A stretch of 64,000 bases of DNA, taken from contig NZ_FNHX01000005.1 of the NCBI RefSeq assembly GCF_900103405.1, forward strand, positions 64,845 through 128,844, read 5' to 3'. Below the pieces are notes generated by a model. It saw only the letters and a list, made by a program, of their open reading frames with translations, was not told the DNA's origin and ran no database searches. The stretch is from Polaromonas sp. JS666 (GTDB lineage: Bacteria > Pseudomonadota > Gammaproteobacteria > Burkholderiales > Burkholderiaceae_C). Below, in pieces: positions 1 to 7,519 of this stretch. Both the position numbers and the translations under genes were made by a program. Position 1 is the first letter of the stretch, and every line of letters starts with the position of its first letter.

Positions 1-453
1 AACTGGTTTTTCCTGGCGAGCGAACACGGCCAGCGCGTGGCCAGCGACAAGCTGGAGGCCCTCACCGCGTACAGCGTGGCGCTGCGTGAAGCACTGGCGG
101 CCCAGGGCATCACGGGCGCTGGCGGCGCGGAGATAGACCATATCGAGCTCTTCGCGGACGACGACGGTGGCGCCGACAGCCGCAACTTCGTCCTGTGCCC
201 CGGCAAGGCCTACGACCGCTCGCCTTGCGGCACCGGCACCAGTGCCAAGATCGCCTGCCTGGCCGCCGACGGCAAGCTTGCGCCCGGCCAGATTTGGCAC
301 CAGGCGAGCATCATCGGCAGCCGCTTCGAGGCCAGTTACGCCGTGGAGGAAGGCCAGGTCATCCCGACCCTGCGCGGGCGCGCCCACATGAGCGCCGAGG
401 CCACTTTGCTGATCGAAGAGGGTGATCCCTTCGCCTGGGGCATACGCCTGTGA
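1..453 (+). CDS. 4-hydroxyproline 2-epimerase / proline racemase family, C-terminal part
   Basis: The reading frame is open from the first base, so the N-terminal half is outside the window. The visible 150 residues hold the family's second catalytic-cysteine motif, C-G-T-G-T-S-A-K, near base 225-250, followed by the usual C-terminal strand-rich region. The family interconverts trans-4-hydroxy-L-proline and cis-4-hydroxy-D-proline, or L- and D-proline, using two cysteines; the first cysteine is not visible here. The stop overlaps the next gene by 4 bases (GTGA), so the two are probably translationally coupled. The neighbouring amino-acid dehydrogenase favours hydroxyproline epimerase over proline racemase or a dehydratase, but the fragment alone cannot decide this. 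Confidence 0.85.
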   Translation, partial: NWFFLASEHGQRVASDKLEALTAYSVALREALAAQGITGAGGAEIDHIELFADDDGGADSRNFVLCPGKAYDRSPCGTGTSAKIACLAADGKLAPGQIWHQASIIGSRFEASYAVEEGQVIPTLRGRAHMSAEATLLIEEGDPFAWGIRL

Positions 454-1550
454 ATGCCGATGTGATCGTGATAGGCGCCGGCATCGTGGGCGCGGCCTGC
501 GCGCATGAACTCGCGCGCGCGGGACTCGGCGTGCTGGTGCTGGACGCCGGCCTTGGCGGCGCCACGCAGGCCGGCATGGGCCACCTGGTGGTGATGGACG
601 ACAACCCGGCGGAGCTGACGCTCAGTCATGAGTCGCTGAAGCTCTGGCATGACTGGGCGCCGCGCATGAATGCCGACTGCGCTTTCGCCGCCTGCGGCAC
701 ATTGTGGCTGGCCGCCAACGACGCCGAAATGGCTGTCGCCGAAGACAAGCGGCGCCGCCTGCAGGCCCATGGCGTTGCCTGCGAACTGCTGGGCTCTGCC
801 GCGCTGGCCGCAGCGGAGCCTGTCCTGCGCCCAGGCCTGGCGGGGGCGCTCAAGGTTGGCGGCGACAGTGTGGTGTATGCGCCCAATGCCGCGCGATGGC
901 TGCTTGCGCAAGCAACGCGCGCCATCACTTTTGAACAGGCGCAGGTTACCGCCGTCGAAGGATCCCGCGTGCGCCTGGCGGACGGCAGCTGGCGCAGCGC
1001 CGGCGCCGTGCTGCTGGCCGCGGGCATAGAGGCAAGCCGTCTTTGTCCCGACTTGCCGATACGTCCCAAGAAAGGCCACCTCGCGATCACCGACCGCTAT
1101 CCGGGCACGGTGCACCACCAGCTGGTCGAGCTTGGCTACATCAGCAGCGCGCACCACAGCGACGGCGCATCGGTGGCCTTCAATGTGCAGCCGCGTCCGA
1201 CCGGCCAGCTGCTGATAGGCTCCTCGCGCCAGTTCGACACCACCGACGCGGCAGTGGAGGCGCCCATGCTTGCACGCATGCTGGGCCGCGCGCTGGACTA
1301 CCTGCCGGCGCTGGCCGGCCTCAACACCGTGCGCACCTGGACGGGATTTCGCGCCGCCACGCCGGATGGCCTGCCCATCATCGGCCGCCATCCTCGCCGG
1401 CCAGGCCTGTGGCTGGCCGTGGGCCATGAAGGCCTGGGCGTTACCACGGCCCCTGCCACGGCGCGCCTGCTGGCAGCACAGCTCACCGGCGCGGCGCTTC
1501 CCTTTGAAGCTACGCCTTACGACATGCAGCGCTTTTTGGCGGCCGCGTGA
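450..1550 (+). CDS. FAD-dependent D-amino-acid (probably D-hydroxyproline) dehydrogenase
   Basis: 366-residue DAO-family flavoprotein. A Rossmann dinucleotide-binding motif G-A-G-I-V-G lies at residues 8-13, with an acidic residue ending the second strand (VLVLD), as in FAD-binding DadA/GlcD-type oxidases. The C-terminal segment contains W-T-G-F-R and D-G-L-P-I-I-G, typical of the family's second FAD-contacting region. The GTG start at 450 overlaps the epimerase stop. In hydroxyproline catabolism the epimerase makes cis-4-hydroxy-D-proline, which a flavin dehydrogenase oxidises to a pyrroline carboxylate; the gene pair fits this step. Sarcosine or glycine oxidase activity cannot be excluded from sequence alone. 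Confidence 0.8.
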   Translation: MNADVIVIGAGIVGAACAHELARAGLGVLVLDAGLGGATQAGMGHLVVMDDNPAELTLSHESLKLWHDWAPRMNADCAFAACGTLWLAANDAEMAVAEDKRRRLQAHGVACELLGSAALAAAEPVLRPGLAGALKVGGDSVVYAPNAARWLLAQATRAITFEQAQVTAVEGSRVRLADGSWRSAGAVLLAAGIEASRLCPDLPIRPKKGHLAITDRYPGTVHHQLVELGYISSAHHSDGASVAFNVQPRPTGQLLIGSSRQFDTTDAAVEAPMLARMLGRALDYLPALAGLNTVRTWTGFRAATPDGLPIIGRHPRRPGLWLAVGHEGLGVTTAPATARLLAAQLTGAALPFEATPYDMQRFLAAA

Positions 1551-1631
1551 GTGATGCTGCGGTCGCCGGGTTCTGTTCAAAGGCATCGGCAATGCCTTTG
1601 GCGGCACATCAATTTTCAAAAAAGTACCGAG

Positions 1632-1654
1632 ATTGCCTTCGTGCGGACAATGTT
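1632..1654 (+). promoter_or_regulatory. Candidate Crp-like operator, site 1
   Basis: Imperfect inverted repeat ATTGCCT-N6-GGACAAT followed by GTT. It matches site 2 (3082-3104) at 16 of 23 positions and shares the 9-base end GACAATGTT. The half-site spacing (TGxxx-N6-xxACA) is that of CRP-class sites. A -10-like TATGCT follows 24 bases later at 1679-1684. It lies upstream of the 1770 gene and the Crp/Fnr-type gene, so it could mediate autoregulation. Confidence 0.5.
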
Positions 1655-1678
1655 GCGCCCAATTGTTCTTGAGCGGCC

Positions 1679-1684
1679 TATGCT
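1679..1684 (+). promoter_or_regulatory. Candidate -10 element (TATGCT) downstream of operator site 1
   Basis: CCTATGCT occurs 24 bases after site 1 and again 25 bases after site 2 (3130-3135). Neither has a recognisable -35 box at the normal distance, as expected of an activator-dependent promoter. A perfect 9-bp inverted repeat with a 4-base loop (GCCATCGAT / ATCGATGGC, 1708-1729) would lie in the resulting leader. Confidence 0.35.
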
Positions 1685-1769
1685 TGGTTCATCGCTTCCC
1701 GGCGACTGCCATCGATGCCCATCGATGGCGGGACATGAACCTGCTCAGCCATTCAAGGGGACAACCATC

Positions 1770-2192
1770 ATGATGTACTTTATCGAACTCAGTCAGTTCC
1801 TGGCGGAGGACGAAGCGGTGCTCCAGGCACTCAGGGCGCAGATGGGGCGCGACAAAGGCAAGGCCGTGCATTGGGCCGAATGGCGGGCCGATGGCTCCAA
1901 TGGCCGGTCCTGCCCCGATGTCACGCTCATCAACGCGGCGCGCCTGGACTGGAGGCAGCTGAAGTCCCTGGTCGATGGATGCGGCGCCGAAACCGTTGTG
2001 CTCACGGGGCGGCGCGACTCGGTGCTTTGCTTGCCGGTGCTGCGTGATGCGGCCGCATTGAATGATCTGCTCCGCTTCATGCCCAGCCGGCCGCCGGGAT
2101 CGCCGCTGAAAGACCGCAACTCCCAATACCGGCCAGGCGTGTGGATCGACACGACACCCATGCCCTTCATGCCGGTCAAGGCGCTGTCCTGA
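1770..2192 (+). CDS. Hypothetical protein, 140 residues
   Basis: Not recognised. The start is the ATG at 1770 (or the adjacent ATG at 1773), chosen because AAGGGG lies 10 bases upstream; the frame is open further upstream but has no ribosome site there. The protein is soluble, with an acidic helix near residues 8-20 and no signal peptide or membrane segment. The C-terminal 30 residues are proline-rich and look extended. It lies 70 bases before the Crp/Fnr-type regulator on the same strand, so the two are probably co-transcribed. The upstream region carries one of three repeated 23-bp operator-like elements. Confidence 0.6.
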   Translation: MMYFIELSQFLAEDEAVLQALRAQMGRDKGKAVHWAEWRADGSNGRSCPDVTLINAARLDWRQLKSLVDGCGAETVVLTGRRDSVLCLPVLRDAAALNDLLRFMPSRPPGSPLKDRNSQYRPGVWIDTTPMPFMPVKALS

Positions 2193-2262
2193 TTCGTGTT
2201 CCGTGTGAAATCAAAAAAAACGGAAGTGCTTGCCAGTGCTTTCCGGCGTTAAGGGGATAGGG

Positions 2263-3042
2263 ATGTCTGGCGCATATATATATCAACTGTTAACGGGCTT
2301 GGGAATCGGCGAGCGCTCCGCGTTGCAAATGCTGTCCCGGGTGAAGATGACGGCCTTCGATGCCGGCGACGTCATCTGGCCCAAGGGCGGCCAGGTAGCC
2401 GCCTGGACCTATATCGTCTCCGGGCTGGTGGGCGCCAGCGTTCCGTTGCAGGAGGGCGGCTGCATCCAGGTCAACATTTACGGCCCCCGCACCTGGTTCG
2501 GCGAAGAGCCCTTGCTCAATCGTTATCCCTCGTGCCTGGACTATGTATGCCTGGCCCCGGTGCGCGCGGTGTGCGTGCCGGCAACCGACACGCTGGCAGC
2601 ATTCCAGGACGAGCCGGAATTTTCCCGCTACATCGCCCTGCTGATGGCCTGGCGCAGCCGGCAGCATTCGGAAATGATTGTGCTCATGAAGCAAGGCAGC
2701 CCGCCACTGCGGGTGGTCATGGGCCTGGCGCTGTTCGCCGAAGCGCTGTACTACAACTCGTCGCGCCCGCCCACGCACGGGTTGGAAGGTACGTCCGTGG
2801 AGATTCCTGTCAAGCAGACCGTCATCGCATCTGTCTGCGGGGTGTCACGCAGCGTTTTTTCCGAAGCCGTGCATCACCTTGTTGCGGCCGGATGGTTGCG
2901 CGTGAACTACGGCATGCTGGAGTTGCGCTCGCTGGAAACCTGGCTGCGCTTTTCCCGCAAACATCGGCAAGCCCGCATGAACATCACCAAGCCCACGCTG
3001 GAAGAACTCATTGTGCTGATGCAAGAGGCTGCGGTGCCTTGA
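2263..3042 (+). CDS. Crp/Fnr-family transcriptional regulator, divergent
   Basis: 259 residues from the ATG at 2263, which has AAGGGG six bases upstream. Residues about 20-130 fit a cyclic-nucleotide-binding beta-roll. The region from about residue 185 is a winged helix-turn-helix: P-V-K-Q-T-V-I-A-S-V-C-G-V-S-R-S-V-F. Compared with E. coli CRP (S-R-E-T-V-G-R-I-L), the recognition helix keeps the first arginine but has S and E where CRP has the base-reading E and second R, so a non-CRP site is expected. There is no Fnr-type N-terminal cysteine cluster. Three related 23-bp elements with CRP spacing but a TGTCT-type half-site surround this gene, and are the inferred targets. The ligand is unknown. 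Confidence 0.8.
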   Translation: MSGAYIYQLLTGLGIGERSALQMLSRVKMTAFDAGDVIWPKGGQVAAWTYIVSGLVGASVPLQEGGCIQVNIYGPRTWFGEEPLLNRYPSCLDYVCLAPVRAVCVPATDTLAAFQDEPEFSRYIALLMAWRSRQHSEMIVLMKQGSPPLRVVMGLALFAEALYYNSSRPPTHGLEGTSVEIPVKQTVIASVCGVSRSVFSEAVHHLVAAGWLRVNYGMLELRSLETWLRFSRKHRQARMNITKPTLEELIVLMQEAAVP

Positions 3043-3081
3043 CACCGGCCCCGGGGCGGTGTCCCGATAAATCGCCCACAT

Positions 3082-3104
3082 ATTGTCTGCACAAAGACAA
3101 TGTT
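3082..3104 (+). promoter_or_regulatory. Candidate Crp-like operator, site 2
   Basis: A perfect 7-bp inverted repeat, ATTGTCT-GCACAA-AGACAAT, extended by GTT. It has the same geometry as CRP sites (TGTCT-N6-AGACA). It lies just after the regulator gene, 204 bases before the 3309 gene, with TATGCT 25 bases downstream (3130-3135). It matches site 3 at 18 of 23 positions. Confidence 0.55.
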
Positions 3105-3308
3105 CTCCGCCGCACCCCGTTCGGAAACCTATGCTCGATCCCCATGTCGTGTACTGCCAAAGTGGTAACGCATAAAAAGCGCCTTATCGGTTTTCCGTAG
3201 ACAACACACGGCACGCTCGTAAGGCAGGAGCGCTGCATGCAGGCATGCCGGCGCGTTCGCCGCCGCGGACCTGCATGAAGCAGGCGGCGCAAGGGGAGGG
3301 GGTAACGG

Positions 3309-4493
3309 ATGGTCATGAACACAGTGGTGCCGGTTTTGCCGCAGGACAATTCGCGCGCGCAATCGTCGGCTACACAGCCGGCGCCCGCCGCGGCGGCAGA
3401 CAGCGGGCTTGCCTGTCTTGTAATGCTCTCCCAGTTTCACGCGGTTGCCGCGGATCCTGAAAAGCTGCGGCACGAATTCAGCCGCGACGGCCAGGCCATG
3501 GATGTCGTCGACATCCTCAACGCCGCCAAAAGCCTGGGACTTGTCGCCGCGCGCAGGCGCCCATCGCGTGTGCGGCTGGCGCTGGCGGCGCTGCCGGCTA
3601 TCGCCCTTGCCAATGACGGCGGGTTTTTTATCCTTGCGCGGGTCGACCAGGACAAGGCTCTGATCCAGGAGCCGGGCGCATCGGGCCCGCAGGTGCTGGA
3701 GCTGTCGGCGCTTCACGAGCGCTGGTCGGGTGAGCTGATCCAGATCACCTCGCGCGCATCGCTGGCGGGGGAAATGGCCAAGTTTGACTTCAGCTGGTTT
3801 ATCCCCGCGGTCGTCAAGTACCGCCGGCCTCTGGTCGAGGTATTGCTGGTGTCCTTCGTGCTCCAGTTCTTCATGCTGGTCACGCCGCTGTTCCTCCAGG
3901 TGGTGATGGACAAGGTGCTGGTGCACAACGGCCTCACCACACTGCACGTCGTCTGCATAGGCCTGCTGGTCATCTCGGTGTTCGACGTGGTGCTCACCGG
4001 CCTGCGCAGCTACGTCTTTGCCCACACTTCCAGCCGCATCGACGTGGAGCTGGGCGCGCGGCTTTTTCGCCATCTGCTCAGCCTTCCCATGGGCAAAGTG
4101 GACAGCGAGGACAGCTGGCTTCTTTTTGTGGTCATGGTGGCGCTGGCTGCCTTTGTCGCCTGGAAATTTTCGACCTATCTTGGCCTGGACATGGCCACGG
4201 GTGGGCAGGTGCTGGCGCGCCTGGCCGTGCTGGTGGTGCTCACCGGGCTTTCATGGAAGCTGAGGGATGACTTTCCCCGGCTGGGCCCGCGGGCGGTCTG
4301 GCCCCTGCTGTTGTCGCTGCTGTGGCTGTGCTGGTGGCCGGCGCTGGATTTCTGGGCCGCCAAAAACCTGCCGGCTTCCCTGCTTCACGAGGAGACGCTG
4401 CCCTGGTGGGCCGCCTGGTATACCAAATGGGGTGTCTTGCTGGGCATTGCCGCTCTCGGCCACCTAGGCAAGAAGGTGTTTCGCCGCAGCTGA
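3309..4493 (+). CDS. Truncated HlyB-type T1SS ABC transporter fused to an unrelated membrane segment
   Basis: 394 residues; GGAGGGGG lies about 8 bases before the ATG. Residues about 30-160 match the C39-peptidase-like domain of HlyB/RtxB transporters, but the catalytic Cys position (D-C-G in true peptidases) reads D-S-G, as in non-cleaving HlyB types. Residues about 165-261 match the first HlyB transmembrane helices (F-D-F-S-W-F-I-P, then Q-V-V-M-D-K-V-L-V-H, ending H-L-L-S-L-P-M). At residue 262 (base 4092) the similarity stops. The remaining 133 residues are hydrophobic and Trp-rich, with about four membrane segments, and there is no nucleotide-binding domain. No HlyD or TolC partner is adjacent. 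It cannot be a working exporter; it is either a deletion fusion remnant or a repurposed membrane protein. Confidence 0.75.
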   Translation: MVMNTVVPVLPQDNSRAQSSATQPAPAAAADSGLACLVMLSQFHAVAADPEKLRHEFSRDGQAMDVVDILNAAKSLGLVAARRRPSRVRLALAALPAIALANDGGFFILARVDQDKALIQEPGASGPQVLELSALHERWSGELIQITSRASLAGEMAKFDFSWFIPAVVKYRRPLVEVLLVSFVLQFFMLVTPLFLQVVMDKVLVHNGLTTLHVVCIGLLVISVFDVVLTGLRSYVFAHTSSRIDVELGARLFRHLLSLPMGKVDSEDSWLLFVVMVALAAFVAWKFSTYLGLDMATGGQVLARLAVLVVLTGLSWKLRDDFPRLGPRAVWPLLLSLLWLCWWPALDFWAAKNLPASLLHEETLPWWAAWYTKWGVLLGIAALGHLGKKVFRRS

Positions 4494-4532
4494 GGCCCCC
4501 GGGGTGACGGCCGGTATGGGCTTGAGCCCGGG

Positions 4533-4829
4533 CTACCGTTTGAGAAACATCTCGTCAAACCTTTTTTTATGCAGGGCCCGTTGCTCCCGCTGCCAGCGCA
4601 GGCGGAATTTCTCGGCCTGAATCTCGAACTCGACAGCCCGCAGGCGGTGGGACCTGGCGAGGCTGTCCAGCTTGATGTAGCAGGCTTGCCAGTAAACGGC
4701 TCTCTGGGTCCTGCACTTGCGCTGCCATTTCATCAGCCGCCAGCCGATGACGGCAATAACGACATACAGCGCCAGAGGCAGATAGATTGACATTGCATGG
4801 CTTGCATTGACGGCTTCCATGTCATTCAT
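4533..4829 (-). CDS. Small membrane-anchored coiled-coil protein
   Basis: About 98 residues, function not recognised. The start is placed at the ATG ending at 4829; a second ATG 12 codons later (4793) is also possible, and the ribosome site is weak for both. One hydrophobic segment near residues 14-30 (SIYLPLALYVVIAVIGW) is followed by a strongly basic, Arg/Lys/Gln-rich helix to the C-terminus with coiled-coil-like heptads. This suggests a single-pass inner-membrane protein with a cytoplasmic tail. It converges with the truncated transporter gene and diverges from the protease-nuclease gene; site 3 lies in the shared upstream region. Confidence 0.5.
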   Translation of the reverse strand: MNDMEAVNASHAMSIYLPLALYVVIAVIGWRLMKWQRKCRTQRAVYWQACYIKLDSLARSHRLRAVEFEIQAEKFRLRWQREQRALHKKRFDEMFLKR

Positions 4830-5233
4830 CCTGTTGTGGTTTCCCCCGGCGCCATCACTGCCGGCGGCGGGAATTGACTTTCGCTTGGCTTGTGTCTCGA
4901 AGCGGGTCGCGGCGATACACATAGGGTCCGCATGGTTTGGGACGCCGCAAGAGGCCCATGCGCCACGGGTTTTGCCCTCGATTTCGCGCGCATGGCCTTG
5001 GCTTGCTGTAACTTGAATGATCTCGCAATGTCGCCAGAAAGACATTGTTTTAGCCATGCTTTTTTTGCATCGCTTGTTTTATTGCTTGCATTGCCCCGCA
5101 GAGGGGGGCCCGGACATAGCCGCGTCACAAAGCCCGGCGAAGCTGGTTTTCTCCTCCTATTGGAGGATTGATCAGGCCAATCCGGCTGCGCACAATGCCT
5201 GCTGGCCTGAGCCTCACCACACGGAGGAATTCC
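4830..5233. other. 404-bp divergent intergenic region, no gene seen
   Basis: Separates the small membrane gene from the protease-nuclease gene. It holds operator-like site 3 (5027-5049) and a short hairpin, TCCTCC-TATT-GGAGGA (5152-5167), whose 3' arm resembles a Shine-Dalgarno sequence but has no suitable start codon at the right distance. Confidence 0.6.
5027..5049 (+). promoter_or_regulatory. Candidate Crp-like operator, site 3
   Basis: Contains the perfect inverted repeat CAATGTC-GCCAGAAA-GACATTG (5026-5047), extended by TT. It matches site 2 at 18 of 23 positions and keeps the TGTC-N8-GACA core and the GACAxTGTT end. It lies about 185 bases before the protease-nuclease start, and about 200 bases from the divergent small membrane gene. 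Confidence 0.5.
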
Positions 5234-7516
5234 ATGGATATCCTGAGCAGCCAGAACAGCTACACCAGCCTTTCCGTGCGCGACTTGCTGGACGCGCGCA
5301 ACCAGTTCCACGTGCACATGCTCAACAAGCGCAATGTGGTGGGCACAGCGGTGGGCTTGTACCTGATACGGCGCAGCGACCCCTGGCCCGACGCAAAAAA
5401 CCCGGTCAAAAAATCCGCGGGCAAAAAAAAGGTGGAACGCACCTTCGCCAACTCCGAGGTGCGGCCCTATTCCTGGCCCTGCATGCTGGTGATGGTCGAT
5501 GAATGGGTGGAGGAAAAAGCTTTTTCCAGCAGCAAACTGCACCCGCAGGACATGGTGCCCAAGATGCTTTATCTGCCCGACGGCCGTGTCGTGCCGGTTT
5601 GTGTCGTCAAGGTCGAGCCGCAGGCCCCGGCCCGCAAGCCGCTGCCCTCCTGGATCTGGCCCGAGGCGGCCATAGGCGGCGGCTTTCCGCTGCTGATCCG
5701 CAACCAGGGCCTGCTGCGCAGCGCCAGCGCCGGCTGCCTGGTCAGCGACGGCCACACGATTTACGCGCTGACCAACCGCCATGTCTGCGGCGAGCCCGGT
5801 GAGCCTGTCCATGCGCGGCTGCGCGGCGAGGAGGTCGAGGTCGGCCATGCTTCCGAGCGCCAGCTCACGCGCTTGCCTTTTACCGAGGTCTATCCCTCTT
5901 TCGCGGGCAAGCAGACCTATTTGAACCTGGACGTCGGCCTGGTCGAGGTCGACGACGCCCGGGACTGGACCAGCAGCGTCTACGGCATAGGCGAGGTGGG
6001 CGCGCTGGCCGACCTTAACGAGCAAAACCTGGGGCTGCAACTGATAGACCATCCGGTGTCCGCCTTCGGCGCAGCATCGGGCCACCTGGAGGGGCGCATC
6101 AAGGCGCTGTTTTACCGCTACAAATCCGTGGGTGGCTATGACTACGTGGCCGATTTGCTGATCGCGCCGCAGGACCCGGCCCACCAGACCCAGCCCGGCG
6201 ACTCCGGCACGGTCTGGCACCTCAAGGTCGAAGAGGGCAAAGAAAGCAAGGACGCCAAGGAGAAAAACGGTAAGCCCAGCTACCGCCCGCTCGCGGTGGA
6301 ATGGGGCGCTCAGACTTTCAGTGTTGACGGCGGTGCCTACAACTTCGCGCTGGCGACCAACCTCAGCAATGTTTGCAAGCTGCTGGACGTGGAGCTGGTG
6401 TCGGCCCACAACACGGCAGCCCAGCCCTATTGGGGCGCGACCGGCCACTACAGCATAGGCAATGTCGCGGTCGGCCAGGTCAAGGACAAAAAACTCGCCA
6501 AGCTGCTGGCTGCCAATGCGCTGCGCATCAGTTTTGACCGCGCCGACATCGCGCCCGGCAAGATCAACGAGGCGCTCAAGGACACGACGGGTTTTATCGC
6601 CCTGGCCGACGTGCCAGACGTCATCTGGAAAAAGCAGCCCGGCAAGGTCAAGGGCGGGCGCGACACCGGCTTCAACAGCGGGCCCGAACACCCCACGCAC
6701 TACGCCGACATCGATGTGCCCGGCCCCGGCGACGGGCCCAGCCTGCGTGAGCTGTGCATGGAGGACACGGACAGGGTGGCGGTGGAATATTGGCAGGGCT
6801 TTTACGACAGCGTGGGTTCCACCGCCTCCAAGTCGCGCGGCTGCCTGCCGTTTCGCGTCTGGCAGTTCTACGACGCCATGGTCGCTTATGTCGAGAAGAA
6901 GGACTATGCGAGTTATGTGGCCGCGGCGGGGCTGCTGGCGCACTATGTGGGCGACGCCTGCCAGCCGCTGCACGGCTCCTTCCTGGCCGACGGCTACCAG
7001 GACCAGGTCACGGAGGGCGTCACCAGCACCGGCAAGCCGAAGAAAGACTGGCCGGCCAAGGGCGTGCATTCCATCTACGAAACCAAGATGATCGACGCCA
7101 AGGCCGAAGAGCTGTTCGAGGCCATCGACAAGCTGCTGGCCAAGCCGGCCGCCGCGCTGGCCAGGATTGACGAAGGCCGCAAGGCCGCGGTCGCCACCGT
7201 CAAGCTCATGGACGACGTGGCCCGGCTGATCCCGCCCGCGGAAATCTGCGACGCCTACATCGAGCTCGGCGAGGGCGCCTCACGCGCGGTGATAGACGGC
7301 CTGTGGGAGCAGTTCGGCAACAACACCGCCAAGGTCATGGCCCTGGGCATACGCAACCTGGCCCACATCTGGGAAAGCGCCTGGATCGCCGGCGGCGGCG
7401 GCAGCGCCAAAAGCGCGGACATGGTGGAGTTCTCCGAAGCCGAAATCCGCAAGCGCTATGTCAACCCCAAGTTTGTTCCCTCGCTGGACCTGGACCAGCT
7501 GGCCGCGGTGCTTTAG
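5234..7516 (+). CDS. Trypsin-like (NAL1-type) serine protease fused to S1/P1 nuclease-phospholipase C-like domain
   Basis: 760 residues; the ATG at 5234 has GGAGG six bases upstream. Residues about 30-160 resemble the N-terminal region of NAL1-like peptidases (V-V-G-T-A-V-G, then a V-P-V-C-V-V-K-V strand). The trypsin-fold triad is visible as T-N-R-H-V-C-G (His183), L-D-V-G-L-V (Asp233) and P-G-D-S-G (Ser324). Residues about 480-720 look like the zinc-dependent S1/P1 nuclease / phospholipase C superfamily: H-Y-A-D (His489), A-H-Y-V-G-D-A-C-Q-P-L-H (His570, Asp574, His580) and A-H-I-W-E (His711, Glu714) are likely zinc ligands. No signal peptide is visible, so a cytoplasmic location is inferred. 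One enzyme may process or unleash the other; neither substrate is known. Confidence 0.75.
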   Translation: MDILSSQNSYTSLSVRDLLDARNQFHVHMLNKRNVVGTAVGLYLIRRSDPWPDAKNPVKKSAGKKKVERTFANSEVRPYSWPCMLVMVDEWVEEKAFSSSKLHPQDMVPKMLYLPDGRVVPVCVVKVEPQAPARKPLPSWIWPEAAIGGGFPLLIRNQGLLRSASAGCLVSDGHTIYALTNRHVCGEPGEPVHARLRGEEVEVGHASERQLTRLPFTEVYPSFAGKQTYLNLDVGLVEVDDARDWTSSVYGIGEVGALADLNEQNLGLQLIDHPVSAFGAASGHLEGRIKALFYRYKSVGGYDYVADLLIAPQDPAHQTQPGDSGTVWHLKVEEGKESKDAKEKNGKPSYRPLAVEWGAQTFSVDGGAYNFALATNLSNVCKLLDVELVSAHNTAAQPYWGATGHYSIGNVAVGQVKDKKLAKLLAANALRISFDRADIAPGKINEALKDTTGFIALADVPDVIWKKQPGKVKGGRDTGFNSGPEHPTHYADIDVPGPGDGPSLRELCMEDTDRVAVEYWQGFYDSVGSTASKSRGCLPFRVWQFYDAMVAYVEKKDYASYVAAAGLLAHYVGDACQPLHGSFLADGYQDQVTEGVTSTGKPKKDWPAKGVHSIYETKMIDAKAEELFEAIDKLLAKPAAALARIDEGRKAAVATVKLMDDVARLIPPAEICDAYIELGEGASRAVIDGLWEQFGNNTAKVMALGIRNLAHIWESAWIAGGGGSAKSADMVEFSEAEIRKRYVNPKFVPSLDLDQLAAVL

Positions 7517-7519
7517 CTG

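Noticed and set aside
336..1619. A 427-codon frame antisense to the FAD dehydrogenase
   Set aside because: The plus-strand gene has a Rossmann motif and a coupled start; this frame has neither a start context nor a family motif.
5152..5170. A start at the TTG at 5168 for the protease-nuclease protein
   Set aside because: GGAGG lies only one or two bases before it, too close, while the ATG at 5234 has GGAGG at the normal distance and begins the family-like sequence.
4826..7069. A 747-codon open frame antisense to the protease-nuclease gene
   Set aside because: It is a GC-rich mirror frame of a gene with clear catalytic motifs; it has no family resemblance and a skewed His/Gly/Ala/Arg composition.
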